Position numbers and translations under genes: made by a program. Positions 1 to 12,500 of a stretch of 64,000 nt of DNA are shown here, piece by piece. This DNA comes from Eutrigla gurnardus (Eukaryota > Chordata > Actinopteri > Perciformes > Triglidae). The stretch spans positions 9,173,604-9,237,603 of the forward strand of contig OY741271.1 in the NCBI GenBank assembly GCA_963514095.1. Direction: 5' to 3'. How positions within the stretch are numbered: the first letter of the stretch is position 1; every line of letters begins with the position of its first letter. The notes beneath the pieces were generated by a model. It ran no database searches, was not told the DNA's origin, and saw only the letters and a list, made by a program, of their open reading frames with translations.

Positions 1-1430
1 TTTGTTTTACATATTTTGTTCTTTTTATTTTTTAAATCTGCACCTCCATAAACAGAACACACTTTCTTTTCCTTCACTGCCCTGGCTCATTCTCATTTTT
101 AGTGATTTTTTTTAAAAGCAGGCTTCTCTGTGAAAAAGAGATCTTTTATTCTAGTCAGTTTTGTTGTTTTAAAGCAAACGGCAACTTAGAAAAAAAAACA
201 AACGCCTGCTCCTTTTCTTCGCTCATTACTTGAACACTTGTGGGCCTCGCCGGTGACCTCTGGTTTCTGCCTTGTCTTGGTGCCATACATAAGTCCACAT
301 TCCCCAAGCATGGCCTATACATCCATGAGTACGTAGACGTATACATTCCCCGATGGGAGCTGCACGCAGTGTTCGCTGTGGCCGGTGTATGCAGCTCTTT
401 GATGCTGGAGCCAGCTGGCGTCTCCAGTCAAGAAACTCTGGTAATCAGCCCCGGTAGCCCACTGTATTTTCCTAATGGGACTTTTCAGATATCAGTCAAG
501 CTGCTACAGTGAGAAAGTACACAGTCAAAACTACTCCATCAACCCCCATCTCACAGCGCCAAAAAAAAAAGAGAAAAGAAAAGAAAAGAAAAAAAAACTC
601 TCCACTCAATCTGAATCCCATCAGAGCCTTTAGTTTTGAAATATGACTCACTAACACTGCAAGCCGACATGGCGGAGAGAGAGCGCTGCGCTCCACAATG
701 ACTCGCATATCATTATTCATAAGTCAAGACATGAATAAATGTTATAAATATAGAGTATATAAATAATACCTGAGACTGTGAATATGTAAGATGGGTTCTC
801 TTTCGGGAATTTGTGCTTATCATGTACTATTGTGCGTTCTGTTTTACAATCCGCAGATGAACTAATGATGACCACTATAAATGCATGCACTTCTGCAGTA
901 TCTGGTTTTTGTTTGGTTGTTTTATTTACTTTTTGTTCCAAAAGAAGAAGAAAGAAAAAACTTTCTCATTTGGAAAATGTCACTGTTTGGGGGTTTGTTT
1001 GTGTTTTGCAATTACTATAAAAGGTTCCTTTTTTCCACTTATTTCCACTGATTCCAGAAACTACAGAGCTCAGAATAATGTTTTATATTTGTTCATTCCC
1101 TTTATCTCTTTTGGTCTTTTTTCTTTTCTTTTTTTTTTTACTGGGAGCAGTTAGTTTTGCAGGACTGCAGAATGGTGCAATAGGGGAAGAGTTGTTACCA
1201 TATCTGACCTTAAGGAGGTGCTGAATGCAAAGCCTGAAGAAAAGGACAGACATAAAGGAGGCGAGGACAGATCTTGGGGAGAGCTACTATCTTTGGGAAC
1301 GTCCTGTCAAACAACAATCAGTCGTCAACACAAACAAAACAAAAAAGCTTCAAAAAAACTGACTGAGATTTCATTTCTTTTCATATTTGACCTCGGAGCA
1401 TTCCTAGAGGAGTCTTCTTTTTGGGCTGTT

Positions 1431-1455
1431 GAGAGAGAGAGAGAGAGAGAGAGAG
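1431..1455 (+). repeat. (GA)n microsatellite
   Basis: Perfect GA dinucleotide run. Confidence 0.95.
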
Positions 1456-2337
1456 ACTGTGACGAAGATGCTGTGTTGTTGTGACCTTTTGAAGCCATAA
1501 CAGCCGCAGAAATGGTGGAAAAGATGCATAATCCTACAGTACTTGCAAATTAACATAATAACGCATGGGATTGTATAACTAGTGCGAATTCTGTAACATT
1601 CAGTGAACTGATGCAACGTGGAGTCGTCTTTGCTGGACCACAAAAAGCTGCCACGACTGACTTAAGGACACTTGTTTTGATATGAGAACTTTGGCAATAT
1701 TCTGAGACATAATCATGCCTGTTCGTGGTTGAGTATCAAATGGTCTTATGCTACTTTTTATTTTCTCCCTCTAATTTCTTAATTATGTTTTCTTATTAAA
1801 TCATCCAACCACCTGTTTTTGTACAGCCCTGCAATTTTCAAGTGTAAATTTAGCAAATGTGTTATCTGTGGAGGTTTATGTTTTTAGTAATATACACTGG
1901 AACCATGTCTGACTTGTCTGTTCGCCCACATGATGATATACTTATGTACATGGGGGAGGGAAAGCCCTAAAGCTATAACTGTGTTGTGTGTAATCACGTT
2001 CAGAGTGTCCAACGCCGGACCAGGAAACCCTTTTCTGGTGTCCCAAGACACGTTTAAATTCCAGCACTCACTCTATTAACCTCAGACTGGTCTTATTTTA
2101 CCACACTGTTCTTTGAACTTGATCCATGGCAACGCCAAACACAGGAGCGATCTCTGCGTGTTTGGATGGACTCAAGAGCGATAAAGACAGTGGCCGTCTA
2201 TGGTTTGGGTGGAAACTATTTGCCTTAAAAACCGGTCACCTCGACTGAGCAAGTGACGACGACATCGTCCATATAACTGTTTCCTTATTTTAGCCAGTGT
2301 ATTAGCCTCATCCCCATAATGTAAAGGAGTAATACAT

Positions 2338-2358
2338 AATAATAATAATAATAATAAT
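2338..2358 (+). repeat. (TAA)n microsatellite
   Basis: Trinucleotide run after the word taatacataat. Confidence 0.9.
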
Positions 2359-3005
2359 GATAATTATTTAGTAATAATGCTCATACACAAAAAAAAATCC
2401 CAGGGGTGCCCTCTGGCTTTTTACAAAAAATCTTCTATTTACTGTTTTTTGAATCTATTTTCTGTTCCTTATTTATGTCTACATGTGGAATACCCTCCAT
2501 GTCTGGCCTCTGTAATCTACTGTCTGACTGCGCCAACCTCCTCAAAGGGCAGTGCACCGAGTAAGAGTGGCATGACCTGAACATTACTAACTTTATGACC
2601 TTTGTCTTGTGTTCCTACCACCATGAAATAAAATGTCAACCAATGGAGCCCGTTCTTGTCAGCCGTCTTGATTTTGTCATCATATGAAGGTGATTTGCAT
2701 TTTGCAATTGTTTAAATGATGATGCTGCCTCAATTCTAGATTTTCATTAATGTCCTGCAAAAACATCAAAAGCAACAATGTGTCCGTCTGTCTCTCAATG
2801 TTTTCTAACCCGCCTGTCTGTGGCTCTCAGCTCCAAGACCAATCCAACTGAAGATCTTTAAATCTTTAAAAACTGATCACGAATATATACTTTGTTTTAT
2901 TTGAAAGACTCATTAATTTCCTAAAGCAGCTGAACAATGTTATTGTGCTGTTTTTGTGTTTTTTTTTTTTTTGCAAACATTAGTCAAACAGGAGTAAATA
3001 GTCCA

Positions 3006-3046
3006 TTTTTTTTTTTGGGGGGGGGGGGGGGGAGGGGGGGGGGGGG
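3006..3046 (+). repeat. T run followed by a long G run
   Basis: Eleven T, then 16 G, one A, 13 G. It could form a G-quadruplex; such runs are also prone to length errors in sequencing. Confidence 0.95.
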
Positions 3047-6000
3047 ACTATTTTCATCCGTGGATTAATTCACAATTGATGAAGTATTTATCGCAGTAGG
3101 ATAGTGTATGTGGTAATGATATAAAAACACACTACACCCATGTTGCACGTTCAATTTTATTATTGATGTTGGAAATTGTTGTTGCTTTTTCAAGAGCTTT
3201 CCACCCGCTGGGAAGAATGTGAAGCATGGAATGAAGAGAGCAGTGTTTGATTCACAGTGAGTTTCCAGGCACCTGAATATATTGAAGCAATCACAAGTTA
3301 AGACTTACAGTTTAAGTCAGTTTAATTAACATATTGGGGATCTATTAGCAGAAATGAAAGATCACATTCATAATATTGTGTTCATTGGTGTATAATCACC
3401 TGAAACTAAGAATCATTGTGTTTTCGTTGGCTTAGAATGAGCCCCGTCATGAATAGGGAGTGAATCTGCACTTTAGTGCCATCATGTTCTACAGTAGCCT
3501 AGAAGGAACAAACCAATTACTGGCTGTAGCGAAGGCTTCACACATATTTATGATACCTAAAGCCTCCAGCATGCGTGTGAAACTGCAGTCACATGAGGGG
3601 GTAGTTTGTAGTTGCTATAGCAACACCACTATTTGACCTATCAATAGCTAAGCAACCCCAAGGCTTTCGTTATGAATATTGATAATTAATGATGGTTTCG
3701 GGAAATATTTATGTTAATTGACATAGCAAATACAACATAAAACCTAAGTGGTCACATGACAGCGTGTCAGGGGTCCTGCCATGAGGAGATGAACGTAGGT
3801 GTGAAGGAGCTAGCTTTTGACACAAATTACCTAACAACTGCTAAGCAACAGTGAAAAATCCTGTCACTGCCAATGTGCAAAACCATCCTATTCCTGTTTA
3901 TTCTGACGCAACATTATTATGGGATGGATGGCCACTGAGTAAAATGTCCCTACAGTTTTGCACTCAGCGACTCACAGTACTGCAGTCTTGGATAAAGAGA
4001 GTGAGCAGAATGGTTATTCACCAAATCCTGCACACTGTACCTTTAAATCTGTTTTCTGTCCTAATGAGACACATTTTGATTGAAACATCCCAGAAAAAAC
4101 ACTACTTTTCCAAATGAAAAGAAATGTAAGACGCCACGCTCATACACACATCAATAGACAGTATTTCTGGCAGCTGTGAGATTTACTTCTTATAATTCAA
4201 ATCACCTCCAGCAATCTCTATAGTGTCCTACTGCTAATTGAAAGGCTGGATTTGAAGCGAGAGAAAAAAACAACAACTGCTACACAGCTTCATACATCAT
4301 TCAGTACATCCCAACTCCTTCTTGAGCATTTTCATTAAGCCTAAGATGTATTACGTTTAATTTATGTCTTGCTAATGACTGAGAAGGACACTGCATCTTG
4401 TGTTGTGTTAATTAAAATTATATGAAATTGTGTAGATGAAATAGTTTCACCCGGCGAGGGATCCTTCTGGGGAAATATCGTTTTCAAGTTAATAAGCATA
4501 AGTAGTTAGATTACAGGCTTTTCCAGACATTAAAATCAAAACACAATACGACATGCACATAAATCCAACCGAACCAAACCAAATAATGAAACAGAGGATG
4601 ACTGCTGGGTGACACCCTGGGGAACTGGAGGGTTGAGACGGTTCGGGGGGAAATGTCTTTTGGAGGACACAGGCTTCACAGAGCCAACGAGTCACAGGAA
4701 GCTAAGTTTGGCTCATGTGTTGAGTAACTGACTGGCCTTGAGAGAAGCTGCCGACGCAAAAGGCCCAGAGGCAGCCAGAAGGTTTTAAGATGTGCTGTTT
4801 TAACACATGTTGGGGAATGCTTTGGAATGGTTTGTTCAAAGGTCAGAGTCAAGTTATGAATTATGCAACAAACTCCGGCACTCTTTGGATGAAATTTCAT
4901 CAGACCTTCCGACCTGAGCCAGAAAAGGGCCCTGGAGTCCACGACATCATCTGTGAAAGAAGAAACTGATCTCAGAAAATCACTGAATGATCTTCTAAGA
5001 ATTCTGTTCCTTTTTCCCCCACTGGAATAAAAGGCTTCAGCCGTACCATTCTACATTACACCCCCTTTTGTGAAATAAAGTTCCTCCCTCACAGCTCTTT
5101 TATGTCCACATGGTAATAAAAGTTCTTTCTCTCTGACAAGGCCCCAGCTGTCTGGCTGCATCACTCTCAGTATAAGTCCTCTTTGTTTCCCTTTCCAGAT
5201 TTTTTTCAATCTTTGGACAGGCAGATTTGCAAGTCTCAAGGCAAAGGGGGTCAAAGGTCACAAGCCTATAGAAGCAGCCACCTCAGGGTAGATGGGACAT
5301 CCTGGTTTTCATTCCCTTGGGTGGAAAAACATGGCTTTGTCCTCTATGCTCTTTTTGTCCTTTCTAGACTCAACAGGACATCAGTCTGCGTGGTGATAAG
5401 AAGTGAATGTTTCACTCCAGGAACCTCAATCGCACCTTTCAATCTACTAATGTTACAAGTCATGTATTCAGTTAATCATTTAATGAACCATTATTTTGTT
5501 TTAGAAATGTTCCGACCTTGTTTTCCATATATTTCTGTGTGTGTTTATGTTTCATTACTGTTAACAAATTAACATAAAAATTGTACATAAACTGAATTCT
5601 TGCAAATTGACATGTTCCTTTGAAGCAAGAATATTTCACTTTGCTCCATGTTTTATCATCATTGTGCATCATACAAATCAATGCTGATCACTTGCATCCC
5701 CATAGAACAATTTATATTGCGCCTGCCAGTTTGAACCAGCTTTGTTTAATGGCCACAATTACAATGTTTAAGGTCATGAATATTTGTAAAAGCCCGGTTC
5801 CAACAAAAAGCCACACACAAACACTAAAAAGCAGCTTGATTGACCTTTTTCTAAGACAATTGCAGAAGCCAAAGTGAGCTTATTTCCCAGTTATCTCCCA
5901 GAACATGTGCCCGTCAGTGCAGCAAATTATCCTCAAAACCAACACAGAATATACGAAGGGTGCGGCAGCCACCCAATGAATGGTATTGACTTTGTTTTTC

Positions 6001-7199
6001 AGGTTCCTTGGCCTTGTATCAATCAAGTTTAGTATTAAACTCTAAATGTGCACTCAGTGTTATTCCAATACTCAGCTACTTCTCCCCCCTCCCACCCCCA
6101 CCCCCATCAATTTCCAGTATGTATCGATCAGAGAGTAATGCCCTCCCATTGTGCGAAAGGATCGTTTTAGCTCATCAGAGCCAAACTGCAAACCCTGTGT
6201 TCAAACCCATGTATCCTGCCCGAAGCACATTCCGTCTGGCAGAGAAACACGTCTACTCTGGCAACAGAAATGCCACAGAGAGCAGAAATTCCCTCTCCGT
6301 CGTCTTAGTGTTTGTCTGTAGGCTGAGGCGGCACACTGGGTCAAACAGTGGCAAAGCAAATCCATAGATGTGAAGCCTGGGAGCTCACAGACAATTGCAT
6401 AAGCCCATCCATCCCCCAGTAGATTAACCTCCACTGATAACTACGGGCTGGTGACGTCAATGCCGCTCTGCCTCTCTTACTCCTCTCCCTCATCATCACC
6501 AACTCCAGGGCTGGGCGGCTGTCCCATCACGAGGAAGCAGCCTACTGCTTATAAACCTGCTGTTAGCTCTCACAAGACAATAGCAGAGCTTTTCCATACA
6601 AAACACTGCAGTTCATTATTTTTTTGCATTATTTTCCAGTATCTTACAACACAGACACAAGTTTGACTTATTAAAGCTGTTTTTAAAACATTTTTTAAAA
6701 TGTTGTTATTTTTGAAGTTTTTGGCCTACAGCTTTACTTCGCGGTGTTTTCAGTGTGCTTCCGTTTTCAACTTATTTTTTTACTTTGTCGATTAGAAGTG
6801 AATAATTAACGATACATCTATGCATGTCGCTCAAGGGCCCTTCCACTCAAATCCTGGATATGTCGGGGAACTTTAACGACGGTCTCTAGGTGCATCAAGC
6901 TAGCTCGGGTTAGTCAGGACAGGACAGGAAAAGAAGATAGCCCTGCAAAATAAAAGCGTAAAACGGTCACATTTGACAAAAGAAGAAGGGGGCTAACCCA
7001 AGAAGCCTTGGGCTACAGCAAAATTGTGTATAATACCGCGGCATCGTTCAAATATATTAGTCTCGATTTGTAATAGTGTTGGAAAAAACTGTGTTTTACT
7101 CGAAAATTATGTTTAAAATATATTTAATTCTAATTATTGCAGCACATACAGGTAATACAAACAAGTTGATAAAAAAAATAAAAAAATATTGAAGGATAA

Positions 7200-7411
7200 T
7201 GGGTGTTTTGTTCCCAAATGTAACATAGAAACCCGCCCTGTTTAAACGAGCCTACAAACGAGGCTTTTGTTCTGAAGGCAACAACCGGACGACGTGTAGC
7301 TAGTCGTGTGTAGCTCAACGCACAGGTTTAACAGATCTCTCACTCTTCACAGCGACTCGGCAGAAGATAAAGGGAACGTTTGTGGACACTTGACAGCTTT
7401 CAGAGACTGCT
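7200..7411 (+). promoter_or_regulatory. ptpn11: Probable ptpn11 promoter / 5'UTR
   Basis: Sequence just before the start codon, and on to about 7620, has more CpG dinucleotides than its AT-rich surroundings, as expected for a broadly expressed gene. There is no clear TATA box at a useful distance. The transcription start cannot be fixed from sequence alone. The role is inferred from position and composition. Confidence 0.45.
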
Positions 7412-7425
7412 ATGACATCTCGCAG
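7412..7425 (+). CDS. ptpn11: ptpn11 coding exon 1 (MTSR + 2 nt)
   Basis: Fourteen coding bases encode Met-Thr-Ser-Arg plus AG, followed directly by a good donor (gtgaag). Joined to exon 2 the reading is MTSRRWFHP, the same start as human SHP-2, whose first exon is also this short. An in-frame TGA at 7391-7393 lies just upstream and position -3 is G, so this ATG is the start. Confidence 0.9.
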
Positions 7426-9481
7426 GTGAAGTGCAATTTGTTTTTTTAAGCTGTCATTAACGGCACCGAAATATTAAACTGCCTGTTTGTAGCGCACGAG
7501 CCGCCTGAGATTTAACGGGCGAGACTGAAGTGAGGCTGCCAGCTAGAAAGCAGGGGCGCCTCAACTTTGTTCAGCTACAGACGCTTGTAACGCGCACTTG
7601 ACGCCTCGTAGCTTAAATTTAACCCCAAGAAACCCCATTATGTGTTTGACTGGTTAATTATGAATTGGCACAGAGTTATACGTGTCTTCTTTACTTAAAG
7701 TGTGGTGACGACATTGAAAACTGTTATAAATATGACACATTTGCTTTAACTTTCTTCAGCTAGCTGCCGCAAAACTGAAATAACAGTGGAATGAAAACTG
7801 CGCCAAAGTTTCTCTGTCTTAATGTTTTACACCAATTCTTCATTTGAGTGAGGCGTGTGATTTTTATTTCAGATTTTAAACCTTAAAGTTAATATTAACT
7901 CGTTACACTTCTTTATTTTCCGCACAAGCGTGTGTCCTCATCTTTCTAACCCAGTGTTGTGGGCTTTCTCTGTATCTGTCCTCTCTTTGTTTCCATGCAT
8001 GCACAGTGCAGGGAACTGGGAATCACAGCTCCATACTGAGACACTGAGATACAGTAAACACACAACACACTTCAGCAAAACACCCAGAAAAAAACTCAAA
8101 TTTGAATATGAATATTGTAGCACTGCTGGTTGCAGGTCTCCACTAATGTGTCAAGCACCATACAAACAATTCAAGTGTGCATGTGATTACTTTAAGCTTA
8201 AGAGCAATACCTATAAGCACTATAAAGGATTACATAACAATATACAATTGTAAATTAACACCAAATGTATACTTGATAACCCCACAAGTATAGTGATAAC
8301 ATCTAGAATCAAGGCTATTCCATTGAAGACCTGGCCTGCTTCACTTGGAGAGCCTTGGTAATCATTATGTGCAGCTTTTGTATGTATTTCCCTCTTATTA
8401 TTAACCACATGCACATCTGTGAACTCCTAATGATTTGTAGATCTCCCTGAAACATTGACCAGCTTGTTGTGTGAGGAAGTAAGAGCTATGCCATCACCAT
8501 GAACATGCCTGGATACATCCACTGTACGTCATTGTTAATTGTTTTTCATTATTGATTCATAATGTCAGCCTGGTAATATCATATTACCTGCTGGCTGTCG
8601 AAAGTAAAACTTATAGTTATTGAAATGTTTGTTTTGGTAAGATTATTAGCTGAGCTATGCTAAATTGCTGCACTGCACTAATTTATATGTTGATGCTTCG
8701 TACTAGCTGTCATTATCACTAGTGGTGGGCAGAATTACCAACTGTTGGTCCTGGTACAGATTCCTGTGCAAGGTGACCTCTGAAATGTTGACTCCAGCAA
8801 TGTTGGTTGACCATTATGGCTGACGTGGACTCAAGAAAATGCAGTGTCGGGAATCAGGGAGTTTATAGTTGATACAATAGCCTACCACTATATGGGTGGA
8901 AAAGATAGCAGACGTGTCGTGTCGCAGGTGTTTGACATATGACTGTTGTGTCCTGCCTGCCTTTGGTTGGGAAAGTTGTCATTGTGAAATAAGGATGTCG
9001 AGGCCAGTCGACTGATTTGAACATAATCCAACTTTACGAAAGACTAAGGCATGTATTTCTCCTTAGACAGAACAAAGAGTGCTGGATTCTGACTATACTT
9101 ATTTGTTGAAATTGTGTTTTTTTCCCCCATATCACAATAAAATCTAGCTGGATATGGCTTCGAGCTCGCTGTATCAAAGACAGTTTGGAAACAGTAAAGC
9201 TGTTAGACTGGCTGGTACATTGAAGGAAAATTTGAAATGATGACATATCTTTTTACGAAACGCAACAATTCCATGACCATGGACCACTGCGTTGCTTGGC
9301 TGCTTCCTGGTACACCTTACCAGGATGTACCAATGTACTATTTTGTCGATAGTGATACTGATCGTGGCTCAGCTTTGCATAAGCTATCAAGTAAAATCTA
9401 AATCCTTGTAAACTTGCTACAGACGCTGAACAACCAGTTTGACTTGCATGTTCCTGAATACACAGATGAAGAGCATAGCCA

Positions 9482-9572
<91 letters not shown>

Positions 9573-12500
9573 ACTGCGTGTTTGTGCATGCACAATGTAT
9601 ACCTAAAGTATGTAGTTCATTCCTGTACATTGAACCATCCAATAGACATTTTGGGTAATTGTTGTAAACTTCAAAATGAACTTCTAAATACAGCATGTGA
9701 TTCAGATTACTGGATTGAATTGAGCTGTGTGTCTAGTGGTGCCCTCCCTCCCTTAACTGGTCTTATCAGTTGTAACAACAACCTGCTGAAAATAAGAATT
9801 AAGAACTGTTGGTGCCATTGTTTCTCACTTAATTACTAGAATTCAATTCAAGGTCATCTATTTAATGTCACATCACTTGTGATGTCTCTCTCAGACATCA
9901 CGAGTGTACAACACTGTACAATATAGTGTACAATATACACTTGTGAGTTGACAGAGGGCCAATCGTTCTATTGCCCCGGGGGCTACAGCCACCAGAAGCC
10001 TAAGATCCAAGATGGAGGAAAACACTGAGACAAAGGTATTAAGAGTTGTTTTCATCTTAGCCAGTTTCCACAGTTTGTCGCCAGCCGAGACGCATATGAC
10101 TGTTGCTCTGTGGCTCGCTCTGTACTTCCTGAGCTGAAATACCACAAGGGAACAATACTACAGTGCATGTCATCTTGATCAGGCGAGCTGCTCTCCTGTT
10201 TATGATCGTATCACCCAGACCCCCCTCCCCCCATTTCAGGAAAGATTTTAGTTTATCACACTATTGTGGAGGGCTGGAGTTTCCACATGTTTTGCCATTA
10301 TTGTATTATTGAAGAGTTTAGTCATAAAGGAACCACATATAATGTCTGCCATTGTGATCGCCTACAGTGAGTAAGTGAGTTCAGTGTAATTGTGCTGTGA
10401 TGATGCAGATTCACTTTATGTTTCTGTTCCATGTGTAGTATTTCAAACTTTCCACTATTGGAAACCACCTCTGCCCCCCTTTGTTTAAAGAGGAGACCTC
10501 GTTTGTCACTGAAACTCATTTGACCAGCTGAGAACAGTGAGTCAGTTTTGTCGATAAGCAGACAGGAAAACAACAGCCCATGTGGAGGAATAAGATAGCA
10601 GTGCCAACATTTCCAGGAGTGCTCTGGACCAACTGTTTTCCAGATACATGTTTTGAATTTTTTCAGACTCAAACCAATAAAGATAGAGTATGTGAGACTC
10701 GGCTCCACTTAGGATCCTTAAATGTCATGATTGTGTAGTTGAGGGTGAAGGTTTACATTTACCATTGAACTTCTCATAGTCAGCCGGTTAACAGACAGGT
10801 TTGTTACAGAAAGTAGAAGTCTGACTAAAATTGCATGTATTTCTTCATATTAAATTAAAAAGTTAACCCCACAGTGTGTCAGATACAGAAAATACTAGCA
10901 AATGTGGATTACAAGAAACTTTGTCTTAAATTATTTTATAAGGTGTTAACTAGCAGCCTTCCTTTTAAGTTTGTAGGTCTTAAACGTGAACTAAATTTAA
11001 ACTAGTATGCCCTAAGTTTTGCATATTTTTTTGCATAAATCTCAGCAAAGTATCATCATAGATTTGCTTTCAATAATAAGATTATGATCAGTAGCTTTGT
11101 GCTCAGATGAATGGGAAGTGAACTAAACATGAGAGGGGGAAAAAAGGAGATCATGTAAAAGATTAGACATAAAAAAAAATGCAAATATGACATCTAAGTT
11201 GGAAATGTTAGTTTAATGTTAAACGTACCGTATCTCTGCCAATAGCTACATTATTTAATCCAAATTGAAATTTTGAATTTTCTTTTATTTTTATCTTTTA
11301 CTCTGTGGTCAATTCCGTACAGAATGCAGGCAAAATTGCAAGAGTGATGTATTAAAGAGTGAATATGATAAATTTAAAGTATTCTGAGTTTGTTTCAAGA
11401 AGACATCCCGTGTGTATTAACTAGTTTCTGCTTCTCAGAAAGTTTGATATCCATGTTATCTATTGAAAAACAGTTGGATGTGTCTGTGAAAAAACATAGT
11501 AGTTATTTATTAACCATTAATGCCCAGAGCCACTTTTACTCTACACTGTTTGACAGGTACTGTTTGCGCCATGCAAATACAAAAAGCTGCAAACTCTGGA
11601 TACCATGTGCATGTGTATTATTTTGGCATGACTTAAGAACTGCCTAACTACCCTGAAAGCTTTTTACCATTTGTCATATCACTGCTAACTTTAACTGTAG
11701 GGTTACATGGATCCAAGTGTTGAAAGCAAACTGCATGCATGTGCGCTCTGATTGACCTAGCTAGTCATTTGGCCAACTTCACTAAGCTGACTGCCTGGTG
11801 CTGCAGTGAAGCATCCAGCCATGGGGTGTGTGTGTGTGTTTTGCAACTCATGTAAATACCCCTGATCATCAGCTGGGCTAAAAATATCTGCAACATTACC
11901 AAAATCCACACCTCAGGCTTGTCTGTGACCAATATAGCCTAGGCAGAGGCTTTTATGCAGCACTGCGGCTACTAAGTATATCGCCTTTTTGTCAGCAGGC
12001 CTAGACGGCCGCGCTTTAAATAGCCAACCAGGGCTATATTGAACTTGAGACATTATGTAAGAGGATAGAGTGGTGACTGGATGCACACTGGGCCTGTTTC
12101 CCCTCAACCAGGCCAGTGCCTCACCTGCATCTCCCAGCTGCCTGTGTCTCTCCCACAGTACATCCACTCTGTTGTCTCCTTTCCTGTCGATGTCTCGTCA
12201 GATAAGACCAGGCTGAAATCTCTTTCTCTTTGTCTGGTCTCTCTCTCTCACTGCCCAAGGCCAGATGCAATGGGAATGGGGTGCCAGGTGGTTTTCAAAG
12301 GGAATCATATTCTTGGAAAGCCCTGAGTCACTCCTGCTCCTGCAGTTATGTGAGGAGGGGAGGGAGGACTTTGTTTTATAAGAAGGGCATGCTGTGCAGT
12401 CTGTGTTTATAGACATCACAAAATTTTGACTGAAGATATATTTAAAGCACTTCGTGTTCATTATTAGTAAGGTTTAGTAAGACAAGGGCTAAAACAAAAC

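Larger units (their letters stand above)
1..7199. other. Noncoding upstream region; possible 3'UTR of a neighbouring gene to about 2.65 kb
   Basis: No convincing exon is seen. Up to about 2650 the sequence is T-rich with short homopolymers, like a long 3'UTR, and a poly(A) signal AATAAA lies at 2627-2632 followed by a GT-rich stretch, so a + strand gene may end there. From 2.7 to 7.2 kb there is only AT-rich sequence, homopolymers and a pyrimidine-rich patch around 6080-6110. Confidence 0.3.

Noticed and set aside
5183..5572. 129-codon + strand frame
   Set aside because: No domain, no splice-consistent neighbours and ordinary intergenic composition.
9253..9839. Open frames of 140-147 codons across the GT tract
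   Set aside because: They consist mostly of Thr-His or Cys-Val repeats read from a dinucleotide microsatellite.
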